Source of the DNA: Clostridium tepidiprofundi DSM 19306
GTDB taxonomy: Bacteria; Bacillota; Clostridia; Clostridiales; Clostridiaceae
Reading direction: 5' to 3'
Length of the DNA stretch: 64,000 nucleotides
Assembly: GCF_001594005.1 (NCBI RefSeq)
Contig: NZ_LTBA01000005.1
Coordinates: 1-64,000, forward strand
The notes under the pieces: generated by a model
The model's input: the letters and a program-made list of their open reading frames with translations, nothing else
What the model was told of the DNA's origin: nothing
Database searches by the model: none
Made by a program: the position numbers and the translations under genes
Shown here: piece after piece, positions 38,072 to 46,922 of the stretch
Layout of the letters: the number at the start of each line of letters is the position of its first letter
Position numbering within the stretch: position 1 is the first letter of the stretch

Positions 38072-38923
38072 ATGAGTATGGGAAAACAGATTATTAATTG
38101 TAAAGATGTTTATTTTGAGTATGAAGGAAATGAAACTGATTCATCGAGAATAGCATTAGATGGAATCGATTTAAATATAGATGAAGGTGAATTTGTAGTA
38201 ATTTTAGGCCAAAATGGTTCAGGAAAATCAACTTTAGCAAAACATTTTAATGCATTATTGGTTCCAAGTATGGGAAAAGTATTTGTCTCTGGATTTGATT
38301 CTTCAATAGAGGAAAACTTGTGGAATATTAGAAGTTCAGCAGGGATGGTATTTCAGAATCCAGATAACCAGATAGTTGCAACTATCGTAGAAGAAGATGT
38401 AGCCTTTGGACCTGAAAACTTAGGTATTGAACCACAAGAGATACGTAAAAGAGTGGATGATGCATTAAAAAAAGTAGATATGTATGAATATAGAAAGCAT
38501 GCTCCATATTTATTATCTGGAGGACAAAAGCAGAGAGTTGCAATAGCTGGAATATTAGCTATGAGAACAAAGTGTATCATTTTTGATGAGCCAACTGCTA
38601 TGCTAGATCCATACGGCAGAAAAGAGGTAATTGAAACTATACATAATCTCAATAAAAAGTATGGAATTACAATTGTGTTGATTACACATTATATGGAAGA
38701 AGCAGTTGAAGCAGATAAAGTAATAGTTATGGATAGAGGCAAGATTGTTATGCAGGGTAAACCGAGGGAAATATTTAGTGATGTTCCTAATATGAAGAGT
38801 GTCGGTTTAGATGTGCCTCAAGTTACTGAACTTGCTTATCTATTAAAACAAGAAGGAATTGATATAGATACAGATATAATAAATATTGATGAGATGGTGG
38901 ATGCTTTATGTCAATTAAGATAG
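38072..38923 (+). CDS. ecfA1: ECF transporter ATPase subunit EcfA1
   Basis: One of two ATPases of an energy-coupling-factor module that imports vitamins or metals with exchangeable S subunits. Walker [10 protein letters not shown] (about 47), signature LSGGQKQR (about 147), Walker [12 protein letters not shown] and the H-loop VLITHYMEE. 283 residues; in-frame ATGs at 38072 and 38078. It overlaps ecfA2 by 16 bases. No S subunit gene is next to it, which fits a shared group II module. Confidence 0.95.
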   Translation: MSMGKQIINCKDVYFEYEGNETDSSRIALDGIDLNIDEGEFVVILGQNGSGKSTLAKHFNALLVPSMGKVFVSGFDSSIEENLWNIRSSAGMVFQNPDNQIVATIVEEDVAFGPENLGIEPQEIRKRVDDALKKVDMYEYRKHAPYLLSGGQKQRVAIAGILAMRTKCIIFDEPTAMLDPYGRKEVIETIHNLNKKYGITIVLITHYMEEAVEADKVIVMDRGKIVMQGKPREIFSDVPNMKSVGLDVPQVTELAYLLKQEGIDIDTDIINIDEMVDALCQLR

Positions 38924-39765
38924 AAAATTTATCATATGTATATATGCCTGATACGCCATTTGAAAAGAAAGCTTTAGATAATATATCAATGGAGATACGT
39001 GATGGTGAATTTGTGGCTTTAATTGGACACACTGGTTCAGGGAAATCAACATTGATTCAGCATATTAATGGATTACTTGTCCCTACTAGTGGGAAGATAT
39101 ATGTAGATGATTTAGATATTACTAGTAAGAAAGTAAACATGAGCGATATTAGAAAAAAAGTTGGACTTGTTTTTCAATATCCTGAATATCAACTTTTTGA
39201 GGAAACAGTAGAAAAGGATATTGCTTTTGGCCCAAGTAATTTAGGATTATCGAATAAAGAAATAGACAAAAGGGTACGCCGTGCAATGGAAATTGTAGGG
39301 CTTAGTTACGAAAAATATAAAGATATTTCACCATTTGAATTGAGTGGTGGGCAAAAGAGAAGAATAGCGATTGCAGGTGTAATTGCTATGGAACCTAAAA
39401 TATTAATTTTAGATGAACCTGCAGCGGGGTTAGATCCGAGAGGTAGAGATGAAATATTAACTAAGATCAAACAGTTGCATAAAGAATATAATATGACTAT
39501 AATTTTAGTTTCGCATAGCATGGAAGAAGTTGCGATGGTTGCTGATAAGATTTTTGTTTTATCAAAAGGCAAATGTATATTGCAGGGAAGTAAAAGAGAA
39601 GTATTTAAGCAGTCAGATGTACTTGAGAGCGTAGGACTTGCAGTTCCACAAGTTACTTATTTAATTAAAAAATTAAATGAAAGAGGCTTTGAATTGCCAG
39701 AAGATGTTTTTACTATTGAACAGGCTAAAGAAGTCTTGTTAAAAAAAATTAGAATTCGAAAATAA
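38908..39765 (+). CDS. ecfA2: ECF transporter ATPase subunit EcfA2
   Basis: Second ATPase of the module, pairing with EcfA1. Walker [10 protein letters not shown] (about 40), signature ELSGGQKRR (about 146), Walker [16 protein letters not shown] and VSHSMEEVA. 285 residues. Its ATG lies inside ecfA1, so translation is probably coupled. Confidence 0.95.
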   Translation: MSIKIENLSYVYMPDTPFEKKALDNISMEIRDGEFVALIGHTGSGKSTLIQHINGLLVPTSGKIYVDDLDITSKKVNMSDIRKKVGLVFQYPEYQLFEETVEKDIAFGPSNLGLSNKEIDKRVRRAMEIVGLSYEKYKDISPFELSGGQKRRIAIAGVIAMEPKILILDEPAAGLDPRGRDEILTKIKQLHKEYNMTIILVSHSMEEVAMVADKIFVLSKGKCILQGSKREVFKQSDVLESVGLAVPQVTYLIKKLNERGFELPEDVFTIEQAKEVLLKKIRIRK

Positions 39766-39815
39766 TGTGTATAGTGCATTTAAATATATATGTTTTACTA
39801 TTATTTTTATGATGA

Positions 39816-39842
39816 TCCCACTTGTACAAGTGGGAGTTTTAA
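39816..39842 (+). terminator. Palindromic hairpin between ecfA2 and ecfT
   Basis: TCCCACTTGTACAAGTGGGA is a perfect 20-base palindrome followed by GTTTT. It looks like a short terminator inside the ecf module; the following ecfT could be read through. Its CCCACTT/AAGTGGG arms recall the end hairpins of the IS200/IS605 element in this window. Confidence 0.5.
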
Positions 39843-39892
39843 AATAATTTAGAGGGGGGACATTAAGCAAAATTGTTTTTGCTTAAATAATA

Positions 39893-40690
39893 ATGATAAA
39901 GGATATAACAATAGGGCAATATGTACCTGGAGATTCATTTGTGCATAAGGTAGATCCTAGGATAAAAATTATAATTTCATTTATATACATAATTGATTTA
40001 TTTATAATAAATAATTTTCAAGGATACATATATGTAGTTTTGTTCTTAGGTTTAATTATTTATGCTTCTAGAATCCATTTTAGATATATTTATAAAGGAC
40101 TTAAACCCATATTTGTTTTACTATTGATTACTGCAATATTGAATGTTTTTATGACTAAAGGTGGAGATTTGATTTTTACATGGAAGTTTATACATATTTA
40201 TAGAAGAGGAGTTGAGGTTGCGGCATTTATGGTATTAAGATTGACATTTTTGATTGTTGGAACTTCAATACTTACGTTGACAACATCTCCAATAGAATTG
40301 ACTGATGGAATTGAAAAATTATTAAATCCATTAAAGAAAATAGGGTTTCCAGCACATGAATTGGCTATGATGATGACAATTGCTTTGAGATTTATTCCTA
40401 CATTGATGGATGAAACAGATAAAATTATGAAAGCACAAAAATCTAGAGGAGCTGATTTCGAATCTGGAAATATAGTAAATAGAGCAAAAAATTTAATTCC
40501 TATACTTGTACCTTTGTTTATAAGTTCATTTAGAAGAGCTGATGATTTAGCTACAGCCATGGAAGCTAGATGTTATAGAGGTGGAGAAGGTAGAACAAGA
40601 ATGAAACAACTTAAGTTTACGAGTAAGGACTTAATTGCTGTGTTCATATTTGCTGTTTTTGTTGCTATATCCATAATATCGAGGAAATAA
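39893..40690 (+). CDS. ecfT: ECF transporter transmembrane subunit EcfT
   Basis: Membrane scaffold joining the ATPases to the substrate-binding subunit. It begins DITIGQYVPGDSFVHKVDPR, has about five hydrophobic segments, and two coupling motifs with Ala-Arg-Gly type sequences: KAQKSRGADF (about 182) and MEARCYRGG (about 223). 265 residues. truA follows after 47 bases, the usual order. Confidence 0.94.
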   Translation: MIKDITIGQYVPGDSFVHKVDPRIKIIISFIYIIDLFIINNFQGYIYVVLFLGLIIYASRIHFRYIYKGLKPIFVLLLITAILNVFMTKGGDLIFTWKFIHIYRRGVEVAAFMVLRLTFLIVGTSILTLTTSPIELTDGIEKLLNPLKKIGFPAHELAMMMTIALRFIPTLMDETDKIMKAQKSRGADFESGNIVNRAKNLIPILVPLFISSFRRADDLATAMEARCYRGGEGRTRMKQLKFTSKDLIAVFIFAVFVAISIISRK

Positions 40691-40737
40691 GAGAAAAGAT
40701 AACAGTTAAGTTTGAAATTATAAGAGGAAGTGAGTTT

Positions 40738-41472
40738 ATGAGAAATATTAAACTCATAATTGAGTATGATGGAACTAAATATTCTGGGTGGCAGAAGCAG
40801 AATAATGCATTGACTATTCAAGAAGTTGTTGAGAATGCAATTGTTTCTATAACGAATGAAAACATTAATTTAATTGGTTCAAGTAGAACTGATGCTGGTG
40901 TTCATGCTAAAGGGTTTACTGCAAATTTTACAACGGAGAGCAAAATACCAGCTCAAAAATTTAGAGAAGCAATAAATAGCAAATTACCTAACGATATTGT
41001 TATATTAAAGTCTGAAGAAGTTGATATTAACTTTCATTCAAGATATCATAGTACAGGAAAGATATATGTATACACAATAATAAATAGGTATGAACCTATA
41101 GCAATTGGAAGAGATTATGTTTATCATTATAAGAATAAATTAGATATTGAATTAATGAAAAGGGCAAGTAAATATTTTATTGGTAAACACGATTTTACTT
41201 CTTTTATGAAAAAAGGGAGTTCAGTTAAAACTACTGTAAGAACAATTACTAGATTGGATGTTCAAAAGGAAAACGATAAATTAACAATAACTGTGTCAGC
41301 TGATGGCTTTTTATATAATATGGTTAGAATAATTGTAGGTACATTGATTGATGTAGGAATAGGAAAGATAAAACCAGAAGAAATTAGGAATATATTGTAT
41401 TCAAAAGATAGGACAAAGGCAGGTGGGTGTGCACCAGCTTGTGGACTATGTTTAGTTGAGGTACTTTATTAA
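40738..41472 (+). CDS. truA: tRNA pseudouridine synthase A
   Basis: Makes pseudouridine at positions 38-40 of the anticodon arm. The catalytic Asp is in SSRTDAGVHA (about 55), with IEYDGTKYSGWQ at the start and FLYNMVRIIVG near 195. 244 residues. GAGGAAGTG lies before the ATG. Confidence 0.96.
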   Translation: MRNIKLIIEYDGTKYSGWQKQNNALTIQEVVENAIVSITNENINLIGSSRTDAGVHAKGFTANFTTESKIPAQKFREAINSKLPNDIVILKSEEVDINFHSRYHSTGKIYVYTIINRYEPIAIGRDYVYHYKNKLDIELMKRASKYFIGKHDFTSFMKKGSSVKTTVRTITRLDVQKENDKLTITVSADGFLYNMVRIIVGTLIDVGIGKIKPEEIRNILYSKDRTKAGGCAPACGLCLVEVLY

Positions 41473-41514
41473 ATTTTATAGTGTGTTTTATTCACTTTAA
41501 TAAGCGTATATATC

Positions 41515-41543
41515 TTGACACACTAGGATGAATGTATTATAAT
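41515..41543 (+). promoter_or_regulatory. Promoter of rplM-rpsI
   Basis: Full-consensus TTGACA at 41515-41520 and TATAAT at 41538-41543 with a 17-base spacer. Confidence 0.88.
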
Positions 41544-41549
41544 TGTTAG

Positions 41550-41630
41550 AGTTGTTATTGTAATAGTATGTTAAGATCCACTAGCCCCGGGTCTTTTACG
41601 TATAGATTATTCATGTAAGTTCAGGGAGGG
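41550..41630 (+). promoter_or_regulatory. Probable L13 ribosomal leader
   Basis: Leader of about 85 bases with AAGATCC, then GCCCCGGGTCTT, which can pair (GATC/GGTC and CCCGGG type). Position and the GATCC...GGTC elements fit the L13 leader known upstream of rplM in Firmicutes, where L13 represses its own operon. Match is from memory only. Confidence 0.5.
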
Positions 41631-41636
41631 AGAAAA

Positions 41637-42071
41637 ATGAAGTCATACTTAGCAAAACCACATGAAGTAGAAAGAAAATGGTATGTAATTGATGTTGAAG
41701 GAAAGACATTAGGTAGAGCAGCAAGTCAGGTAGCATCTATTTTAAGAGGAAAACATAAACCAATATATACTCCAAATGTTGATACAGGAGATTTTGTAAT
41801 TATAGTTAATGCAGATAAAGTTGTATTGACTGGTAAGAAATTAGAACAGAAAAAATTAAGACACCATTCATTATACCCAGGTGGATTAAAGGAAATGTCA
41901 TATAGAGATGCTTTAGCTAAAAAGCCTGAATTTGTATTTTATGAAGCAGTTAGAAGAATGATGCCAAAGGGAAAATTAGGACGTCAGATGCTTAAAAAAT
42001 TGAAGGTTTATAGCGGACCAGAGCATAATCATGAAGCTCAAAAACCAGAAGTATTAGAATTGAAATATTAA
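41637..42071 (+). CDS. rplM: 50S ribosomal protein L13
   Basis: Early-assembly 23S rRNA-binding protein. It has [18 protein letters not shown] and the [11 protein letters not shown]-like [18 protein letters not shown] motif. 144 residues, GGAGGG upstream of the ATG. First gene of the two-gene rplM-rpsI operon. Confidence 0.98.
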   Translation: MKSYLAKPHEVERKWYVIDVEGKTLGRAASQVASILRGKHKPIYTPNVDTGDFVIIVNADKVVLTGKKLEQKKLRHHSLYPGGLKEMSYRDALAKKPEFVFYEAVRRMMPKGKLGRQMLKKLKVYSGPEHNHEAQKPEVLELKY

Positions 42072-42102
42072 TATTCGATAAGTGCTGGAGGGAGGAAGAA
42101 AA

Positions 42103-42495
42103 ATGGCAAAAGTTCAATATTTTGGAACAGGTAGAAGAAAGAAGTCAGTTGCAAGAGTTAGACTTGTACCAGGAGAAGGGCGAGTTGTAATAAATAAAAG
42201 AGATATTGATGATTACTTTGGATTAGATACTTTAAAGGTTATTGTTAATCAACCACTAGTTTTAACAGGAACTAAAGAAAAATTCGATGTATTAGTTAAT
42301 GTTCATGGTGGAGGTTTCACAGGTCAAGCTGGAGCAATCAGACATGGTATTGCAAGAGCACTTGTAAAAGCTGATGAAACTTTGAAGCCAGAAATAAAAG
42401 CTGCTGGATACTTAACAAGAGATCCAAGAATGAAAGAAAGAAAGAAATACGGTCTTAAAAAAGCAAGAAGAGCTCCACAGTTCTCAAAGAGATAA
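42103..42495 (+). CDS. rpsI: 30S ribosomal protein S9
   Basis: Head protein whose C-terminal tail reaches the P-site tRNA anticodon. It begins [20 protein letters not shown] and ends with [15 protein letters not shown] 42103 follows GGAGGGAGG; 130 residues. Confidence 0.98.
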   Translation: MAKVQYFGTGRRKKSVARVRLVPGEGRVVINKRDIDDYFGLDTLKVIVNQPLVLTGTKEKFDVLVNVHGGGFTGQAGAIRHGIARALVKADETLKPEIKAAGYLTRDPRMKERKKYGLKKARRAPQFSKR

Positions 42496-42510
42496 TTTGT
42501 TGCTTGTTCG

Positions 42511-42542
42511 AGAGAGAAGTTATTATACTTCTCTCTTTTTTT
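42511..42542 (+). terminator. Terminator of rplM-rpsI
   Basis: Ten-base arms AGAGAGAAGT and ACTTCTCTCT with a 6-base loop, followed by seven T. Confidence 0.92.
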
Positions 42543-42612
42543 ACGTAGATTTTGAAAATGAACTTATTTTGTTAAAGTAAAACATCGATATTTGTATAAA
42601 TAATTTGAGTTA

Positions 42613-42649
42613 TGTTAAATCTATGTTAAGTAGCTTAAATTCATGTTAA
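42613..42649 (-). promoter_or_regulatory. Candidate Pho box array
   Basis: TGTTAA at 42613-42618, 42624-42629 and 42644-42649, with a weaker GCTTAA at 42633-42638, gives hexamers about 11 bases apart. Read on the other strand these are TTAACA repeats with 5-base spacers, as known for PhoP/PhoB boxes of Firmicutes. The array ends 15 bases before a promoter and precedes a phosphate transporter gene, which strengthens the call. Confidence 0.6.
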
Positions 42650-42664
42650 AAAAATGAAAAACTA

Positions 42665-42693
42665 TTAACTTGTATAACTAATTGATGTATTAT
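42665..42693 (+). promoter_or_regulatory. Promoter of the Na/Pi transporter gene
   Basis: TTAACT at 42665-42670 and TATTAT at 42688-42693, spacer 17. The poor -35 box fits a promoter that needs an activator bound at the array upstream. Confidence 0.5.
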
Positions 42694-42741
42694 GAAAATG
42701 GAGTTATGTGTCTATATAATTTTATAATATGGAGGGATAAT

Positions 42742-44352
42742 ATGAAAATAGTACAGATGATTGTTGCCCTTTTTGGAGGATTAGGATTGTTTCTGTATGG
42801 TATGAAAATGATGGGTGATGGTTTAGAAAATGCAGCAGGTGAGAAGTTAAAGTCTATTTTTAAAAAAATTACATCTAATCCAATAAAAGGTGTAATTACT
42901 GGAGCATTGGCTACAGCCATTATTCAGAGCAGTAGTGCAACAACTGTAATGGTAGTAGGATTTGTAAATGCTAGATTAATGGATTTATTTCAAGCAGCAG
43001 CAGTAATAATGGGTGCAAATATAGGTACGACGATAACAGCTCAAATGATTACATTAGATGTTGAAGCATTAATTCCAGTATTTCTTGGTATTGGAGCATT
43101 AATAGTATTATTTACGAAGAGAAAAAATATAAAAGAAATTGGAAATATAGTTTTAGGATTTGGTATATTGTTTTTAGGAATGCATTTAATGAAAGATGCA
43201 ATGAATCCACTTAGAAGTTCGCAGGCATTTACCAATTTGCTTTCAACTTTAGAAGGAAACATACCTCTAGGAATACTTGCAGGTTTAGCAATAACAGCTA
43301 TAGTACAGAGTTCATCTGCTACAACGTCTATGCTTATTGCACTTGCAGCGACTGGAATTCTAAATTTACATACTGCAGTACCTATAATTTTAGGATGTAA
43401 TATAGGTACATGTGTTACAGCACTAATATCGAGTGTAGGTACATCAAAGAATGCTAAAAGAGCTGCTGTAATTCATTTAATGTTTAATATCATTGGAGCA
43501 TTGGTATTTATACCTTTAATTATGTTTACACCAGTTGTTGACTGGATTGCATCTAGTTCAAATTTACCTAAAAGACAGATTGCAAATTTCCATACATTTT
43601 TCAATGTAGTAAATACTGTCGTTTTTATACCATTTATTAAAGTATTTGTAAATGTGGTAAATAAATTAATACCTGGTGAAGATGAAAGAGATGAATATGG
43701 TGTTAAATACATAGATGAGAGATTATTAGAAACTCCTGTTATAGCCGTAGGGCAAGCAAGACAAGAGGTTTTAAGAATGACAAGATTAGCAAGAGATAAT
43801 TATGATTTAGCAATTAAGGCTTTTAAAGAAAATGATAATAATATTATAGAACAAGTATACAAGAACGAGAAATTAATTAATTTATTAGAAGATGAAATAA
43901 CAAAGTTTTTGGTTGAATTATCAAAATCAGAGCTTTTAGAAAATCAAACAGAGATAGTAACATCAATGTTTCATGTTGTTAATGATGCAGAGAGAATAGG
44001 CGATCATGCAGAGAATATTGTGGATTTAACAAGTGAAAAAATACAAAAGAAGTTGCAATTTTCAAAAGAGGCTATGGAAGAGCTTGAAGGAATGTATAAG
44101 TATACACTGAATGCTGTTGATATGAGTATTGAGGCATTTAATACAAGAGATAAAAATAAAGTTAAAGAAGTTAAAGCAATTGAAGAAAGAATAGATGTAT
44201 TGGAAAAGGAATTAAGAGCATCTCATATTAGGAGATTGAATCAAGGAATTTGTAATGCCACTGTTGGAGCAGTTTTCTTGGATATAATAAGCAACCTAGA
44301 GAGAATAGGTGATCACGCTATGAATATTGCTGAGTCTATATATAATGAATAA
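42742..44352 (+). CDS. Na+/phosphate cotransporter with PhoU-like domain
   Basis: Membrane protein of the Na/Pi-II (NptA/YjbB) family. Two homologous transport halves each carry the QSSSATT motif (IIQSSSATTVMVVG near 55 and IVQSSSATTSMLIAL near 195) with Asn-Ile-Gly-Thr loops (GANIGTT, GCNIGTC). The C-terminus (about 340-536) has PhoU-like helices with DAERIGDHAENI and NLERIGDHAMNI. ATG 42742 follows GGAGGG; 536 residues. A Pho-box-like array lies upstream, so induction on phosphate limitation is likely. Confidence 0.93.
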   Translation: MKIVQMIVALFGGLGLFLYGMKMMGDGLENAAGEKLKSIFKKITSNPIKGVITGALATAIIQSSSATTVMVVGFVNARLMDLFQAAAVIMGANIGTTITAQMITLDVEALIPVFLGIGALIVLFTKRKNIKEIGNIVLGFGILFLGMHLMKDAMNPLRSSQAFTNLLSTLEGNIPLGILAGLAITAIVQSSSATTSMLIALAATGILNLHTAVPIILGCNIGTCVTALISSVGTSKNAKRAAVIHLMFNIIGALVFIPLIMFTPVVDWIASSSNLPKRQIANFHTFFNVVNTVVFIPFIKVFVNVVNKLIPGEDERDEYGVKYIDERLLETPVIAVGQARQEVLRMTRLARDNYDLAIKAFKENDNNIIEQVYKNEKLINLLEDEITKFLVELSKSELLENQTEIVTSMFHVVNDAERIGDHAENIVDLTSEKIQKKLQFSKEAMEELEGMYKYTLNAVDMSIEAFNTRDKNKVKEVKAIEERIDVLEKELRASHIRRLNQGICNATVGAVFLDIISNLERIGDHAMNIAESIYNE

Positions 44353-44381
44353 AAAAATGACCTTTTGGGGTCATTTTTTTT
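44353..44381 (+). terminator. Terminator after the Na/Pi transporter gene
   Basis: AAAAATGACC and GGTCATTTTT with a 6-base loop, followed by further T residues, starting directly at the stop codon. Confidence 0.88.
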
Positions 44382-44455
44382 ATAATTTAGAATAAAGTGC
44401 AGCATAATTAAAATAGAATGTATTATGGACGAATTCTATTTAGGAGAGTGATGAT

Positions 44456-45169
44456 GTGAAAAACAATAGAAAATTGATCTATAGTTTAGTTACAATATGT
44501 ATTTGTGCTGCTGTTATTGTAGTTGTAAATTATAAAAAAACCATAGACGCAATGAATAATAATGTTGGTACAAAAATAATTTTAATTGATCCAGGACATG
44601 GAGGTATTGACGGAGGGGCAATATCTAAAAGTGGTATTGTTGAAAAAAATATAAATTTGAGCATAGCATTAAAATTAAGAGATATACTAAGGGATAAAGG
44701 ATATAAGGTTCTTATGACAAGGCAAGAGGATGTTGGACTATATTCAGATAAAGGTAGAGTTAGGGATAAAAAAATAGAAGACTTGAGCAATAGGTGTAAA
44801 ATGAAGATAGAATCTAATTGCGATATGTTTATTAGTATCCATCAAAATAAATTTGAACAAAGTAAGTATTATGGTGCTCAAGTATGGTATTCATCTTATC
44901 AAAAAAGCAAAATTTTGGCACATATTATTCAGGAAAATTTAAAGAAGGATTTAGATAACAATAACAAGAGGGTTGAAAAAAGTGCCAATAACTCTATTAA
45001 GGTTTTGAGATGTCATGATACTATGCCTAGTGTACTAGTTGAATGTGGTTTTCTATCAAATCCGACTGAAGCTCAAAAATTGACAACAGATGAATATCAG
45101 AATAAAATAGCAGAATCGATTGCAAACTCAGTAGATGAATATTATAAAAGCGGCGAAAATGGACTTTAA
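44456..45169 (+). CDS. cwlD: N-acetylmuramoyl-L-alanine amidase (CwlD type)
   Basis: Zinc amidase of the Amidase_3 family; CwlD relatives remove stem peptides to make muramic lactam in the spore cortex. An N-terminal signal anchor (LIYSLVTICICAAVIVVVNY) is followed by the catalytic domain with zinc ligands in IDPGHGGIDGG, a Glu in GIVEKNINL, His in FISIHQNKF and the catalytic Glu in VLVECGFLSNPTE. 237 residues from GTG 44456. Single-gene unit ending in a long hairpin; sporulation role is inferred from size and family. Confidence 0.88.
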   Translation: MKNNRKLIYSLVTICICAAVIVVVNYKKTIDAMNNNVGTKIILIDPGHGGIDGGAISKSGIVEKNINLSIALKLRDILRDKGYKVLMTRQEDVGLYSDKGRVRDKKIEDLSNRCKMKIESNCDMFISIHQNKFEQSKYYGAQVWYSSYQKSKILAHIIQENLKKDLDNNNKRVEKSANNSIKVLRCHDTMPSVLVECGFLSNPTEAQKLTTDEYQNKIAESIANSVDEYYKSGENGL

Positions 45170-45198
45170 TAAAAAGTCCATTTTCGCCGCTTTTATAA
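45142..45198 (+). terminator. Long perfect hairpin over the end of cwlD
   Basis: Perfect 26-base arms (45142-45167 and 45173-45198) with a 5-base loop. The left arm codes for the last residues and holds the first base of the stop codon. A TTTTATAA tail is part of the right arm, so it can act as a terminator in both directions. Confidence 0.75.
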
Positions 45199-45343
45199 GT
45201 GATTTAATAATAATACATTATTAAGAAATAAATAATTCATATTACATAAATGTAATATTTTAACCAAAAATATTAACATACATATACTGATTGTGTAGTT
45301 ATAACATGTTTAAAAACAAAAATATAATTTGTTATAAAAATTA

Positions 45344-45372
45344 TTGTATTTTATGAACTAGTGTGATATTAT
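45344..45372 (+). promoter_or_regulatory. Promoter of the GntR gene
   Basis: TTGTAT at 45344-45349 and TATTAT at 45367-45372, spacer 17. The expected start, about 45379, lies directly before the operator-like palindrome. Confidence 0.55.
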
Positions 45373-45384
45373 ATTTTTGATGAT

Positions 45385-45404
45385 TGGATTAATCCATTAA
45401 TCCA
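45385..45404 (+). promoter_or_regulatory. Candidate GntR operator
   Basis: TGGATTAATCCA is a perfect 12-base palindrome, followed at once by a half copy TTAATCCA. Position just after the transcription start and before the regulator gene suggests autoregulation. Confidence 0.5.
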
Positions 45405-45428
45405 TTGTTTGTTTAAGGAGTGATGTAT

Positions 45429-46397
45429 ATGGAAATAGTATTAAATAGAAAAAGTGGGGTACCGTTATATTTACAGGTAAAAAAACAGATAATGGATTTA
45501 ATAAGAATGGGGAAAATCAAGGTTGGAAGTAAAATGCCTACCGAGAGAGAACTATCTAAAGAGCTGAAAGTTAGTAGAAATACTATTAGTACAGCATATA
45601 AAGAGTTAGAGCAGGCAGGTGTTTTAAAATCATATCAAGGTAAGGGAACATTCGTTATAGAGGAAGTAATTTCATGGCAGGATAAAGATAAGAAAGATAA
45701 GATATTAAAATTTTTGGATTTAGCTTTAGAACAAGCCTTTGAATCAGGAATGGATATTGAGGGTTTTCTACAATTGGTAAATGATAGAGTTAGAGAGAAA
45801 AAAGAACTCATGAAGAAAATGGTTTCAGTATATGTTGAGTGCAATATTGAACAAGCTAAAATGTTCAGTAAGCAATTATCGAAGAGAACGAATATGAATG
45901 TTATACCTCTGACAGTAGCAGATTTAAGAGCTATGGATGTTGATACTGTAGGAAAGCTGAATAAGGCACAAGTTATAATATCTACATTTAATCATGTAAA
46001 TGAAGTGTATGAGCTAACAAAAGATTTAAAAAAAGAAGTATTTGGAGTTGCAATTAGTCCAGATTTGGAAACAATAGTTAAGATAGCTAGATATCCTGTA
46101 ACATCAAAGTTAGGATTTGTTTGTATATCAGAAGAATTTATGTTTAAAGTTAGAGGGGCATTGGAGAAAGCTGGATTAGGTGAGATTAATATTCAATTTA
46201 CAAATACATTTGATGAAGAAAAACTTAAACTCTTTATTAGCAGTCATGATGTTATAGTGGTTTCACCAGGAAGGTATAAGGATGTTAGTAAATTAAATAC
46301 CTTTAATAGAGAGATAATTGAATTCAAATATGGACTTGATGATGGTTCAGTAAAGGCACTTAAGTCAAAGATTGTTGAAATAGGTTATGATAAATAG
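45429..46397 (+). CDS. GntR-family transcriptional regulator, YtrA-like N-terminus
   Basis: The first 75 residues are a GntR winged helix (GVPLYLQVKKQIMDLI, MPTERELSKELKVSRNTIST, GKGTFV). The rest (about 85-322) is not an UTRA or aminotransferase domain; it looks like two alpha/beta segments (MVSVYVECNIEQAK, and VFGVAISPDLET), perhaps a periplasmic-binding-like sensor. The ligand is unknown. ATG 45429 has AAGGAG 8 bases upstream. It heads the glutamate-fermentation cluster and is probably its regulator (inference). 322 residues. Confidence 0.88.
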   Translation: MEIVLNRKSGVPLYLQVKKQIMDLIRMGKIKVGSKMPTERELSKELKVSRNTISTAYKELEQAGVLKSYQGKGTFVIEEVISWQDKDKKDKILKFLDLALEQAFESGMDIEGFLQLVNDRVREKKELMKKMVSVYVECNIEQAKMFSKQLSKRTNMNVIPLTVADLRAMDVDTVGKLNKAQVIISTFNHVNEVYELTKDLKKEVFGVAISPDLETIVKIARYPVTSKLGFVCISEEFMFKVRGALEKAGLGEINIQFTNTFDEEKLKLFISSHDVIVVSPGRYKDVSKLNTFNREIIEFKYGLDDGSVKALKSKIVEIGYDK

Positions 46398-46449
46398 TTT
46401 ATTAATTATTTTACATATATATAAATTTAATTAGGAGGACTTTGTCACT

Positions 46450-46872
46450 ATGGAAGAGAAAAATGGCAAAACAGTGGTTATTGGGGTAATAGGTTCAGAC
46501 TGTCATGCTGTAGGTAATAAAATAATTGATTATGCATTGACAGAAGAAGGCTTTAATGTAATTAATATAGGAGTTTTATCACCGCAGGAAGATTTCATAA
46601 ATGCTGCAGTGGAAACTGATGCTGATGCTATAATAGTATCTTCTTTGTATGGACATGGAGAAATTGATTGTAGAGGACTTAGAGAAAAATGTGATGAAGC
46701 AGGACTAAAAGATATATTTCTTTATGTTGGGGGGAATATTGTAGTAGGTAAGCAAGAATGGGATGATGTATATAAAAGATTTACGGCAATGGGATTCAAT
46801 AGAGTATATCCACCAGGAACACCTATTGAAACAACTATTGCTGATTTAAAAGAAGATTTAAATATAAAATAG
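46450..46872 (+). CDS. glmS: Methylaspartate (glutamate) mutase, subunit S
   Basis: Cobalamin-binding small subunit of glutamate mutase, which rearranges L-glutamate to (2S,3S)-3-methylaspartate. The base-off B12 motif DxHxxG is D17-C-H19-A-V-G22, with the later GSL-like SSLYGHG (about 58) and GG (VGGN). 140 residues, standard. AGGAGG lies 11 bases before the ATG. First enzyme gene of the cluster; this is the mutase glmS, not glucosamine-6-phosphate synthase. Confidence 0.96.
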   Translation: MEEKNGKTVVIGVIGSDCHAVGNKIIDYALTEEGFNVINIGVLSPQEDFINAAVETDADAIIVSSLYGHGEIDCRGLREKCDEAGLKDIFLYVGGNIVVGKQEWDDVYKRFTAMGFNRVYPPGTPIETTIADLKEDLNIK

Positions 46873-46922
46873 CGATAAGCTTATGAAAATTGCAGTGTAT
46901 GCGATTGATTGGGAGTGGGAGA

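Noticed and set aside
46450-46872. glmS read as glucosamine-6-phosphate synthase
   Set aside because: The protein is a 140-residue cobalamin-binding subunit with DxHxxG; the shared gene symbol is a coincidence.
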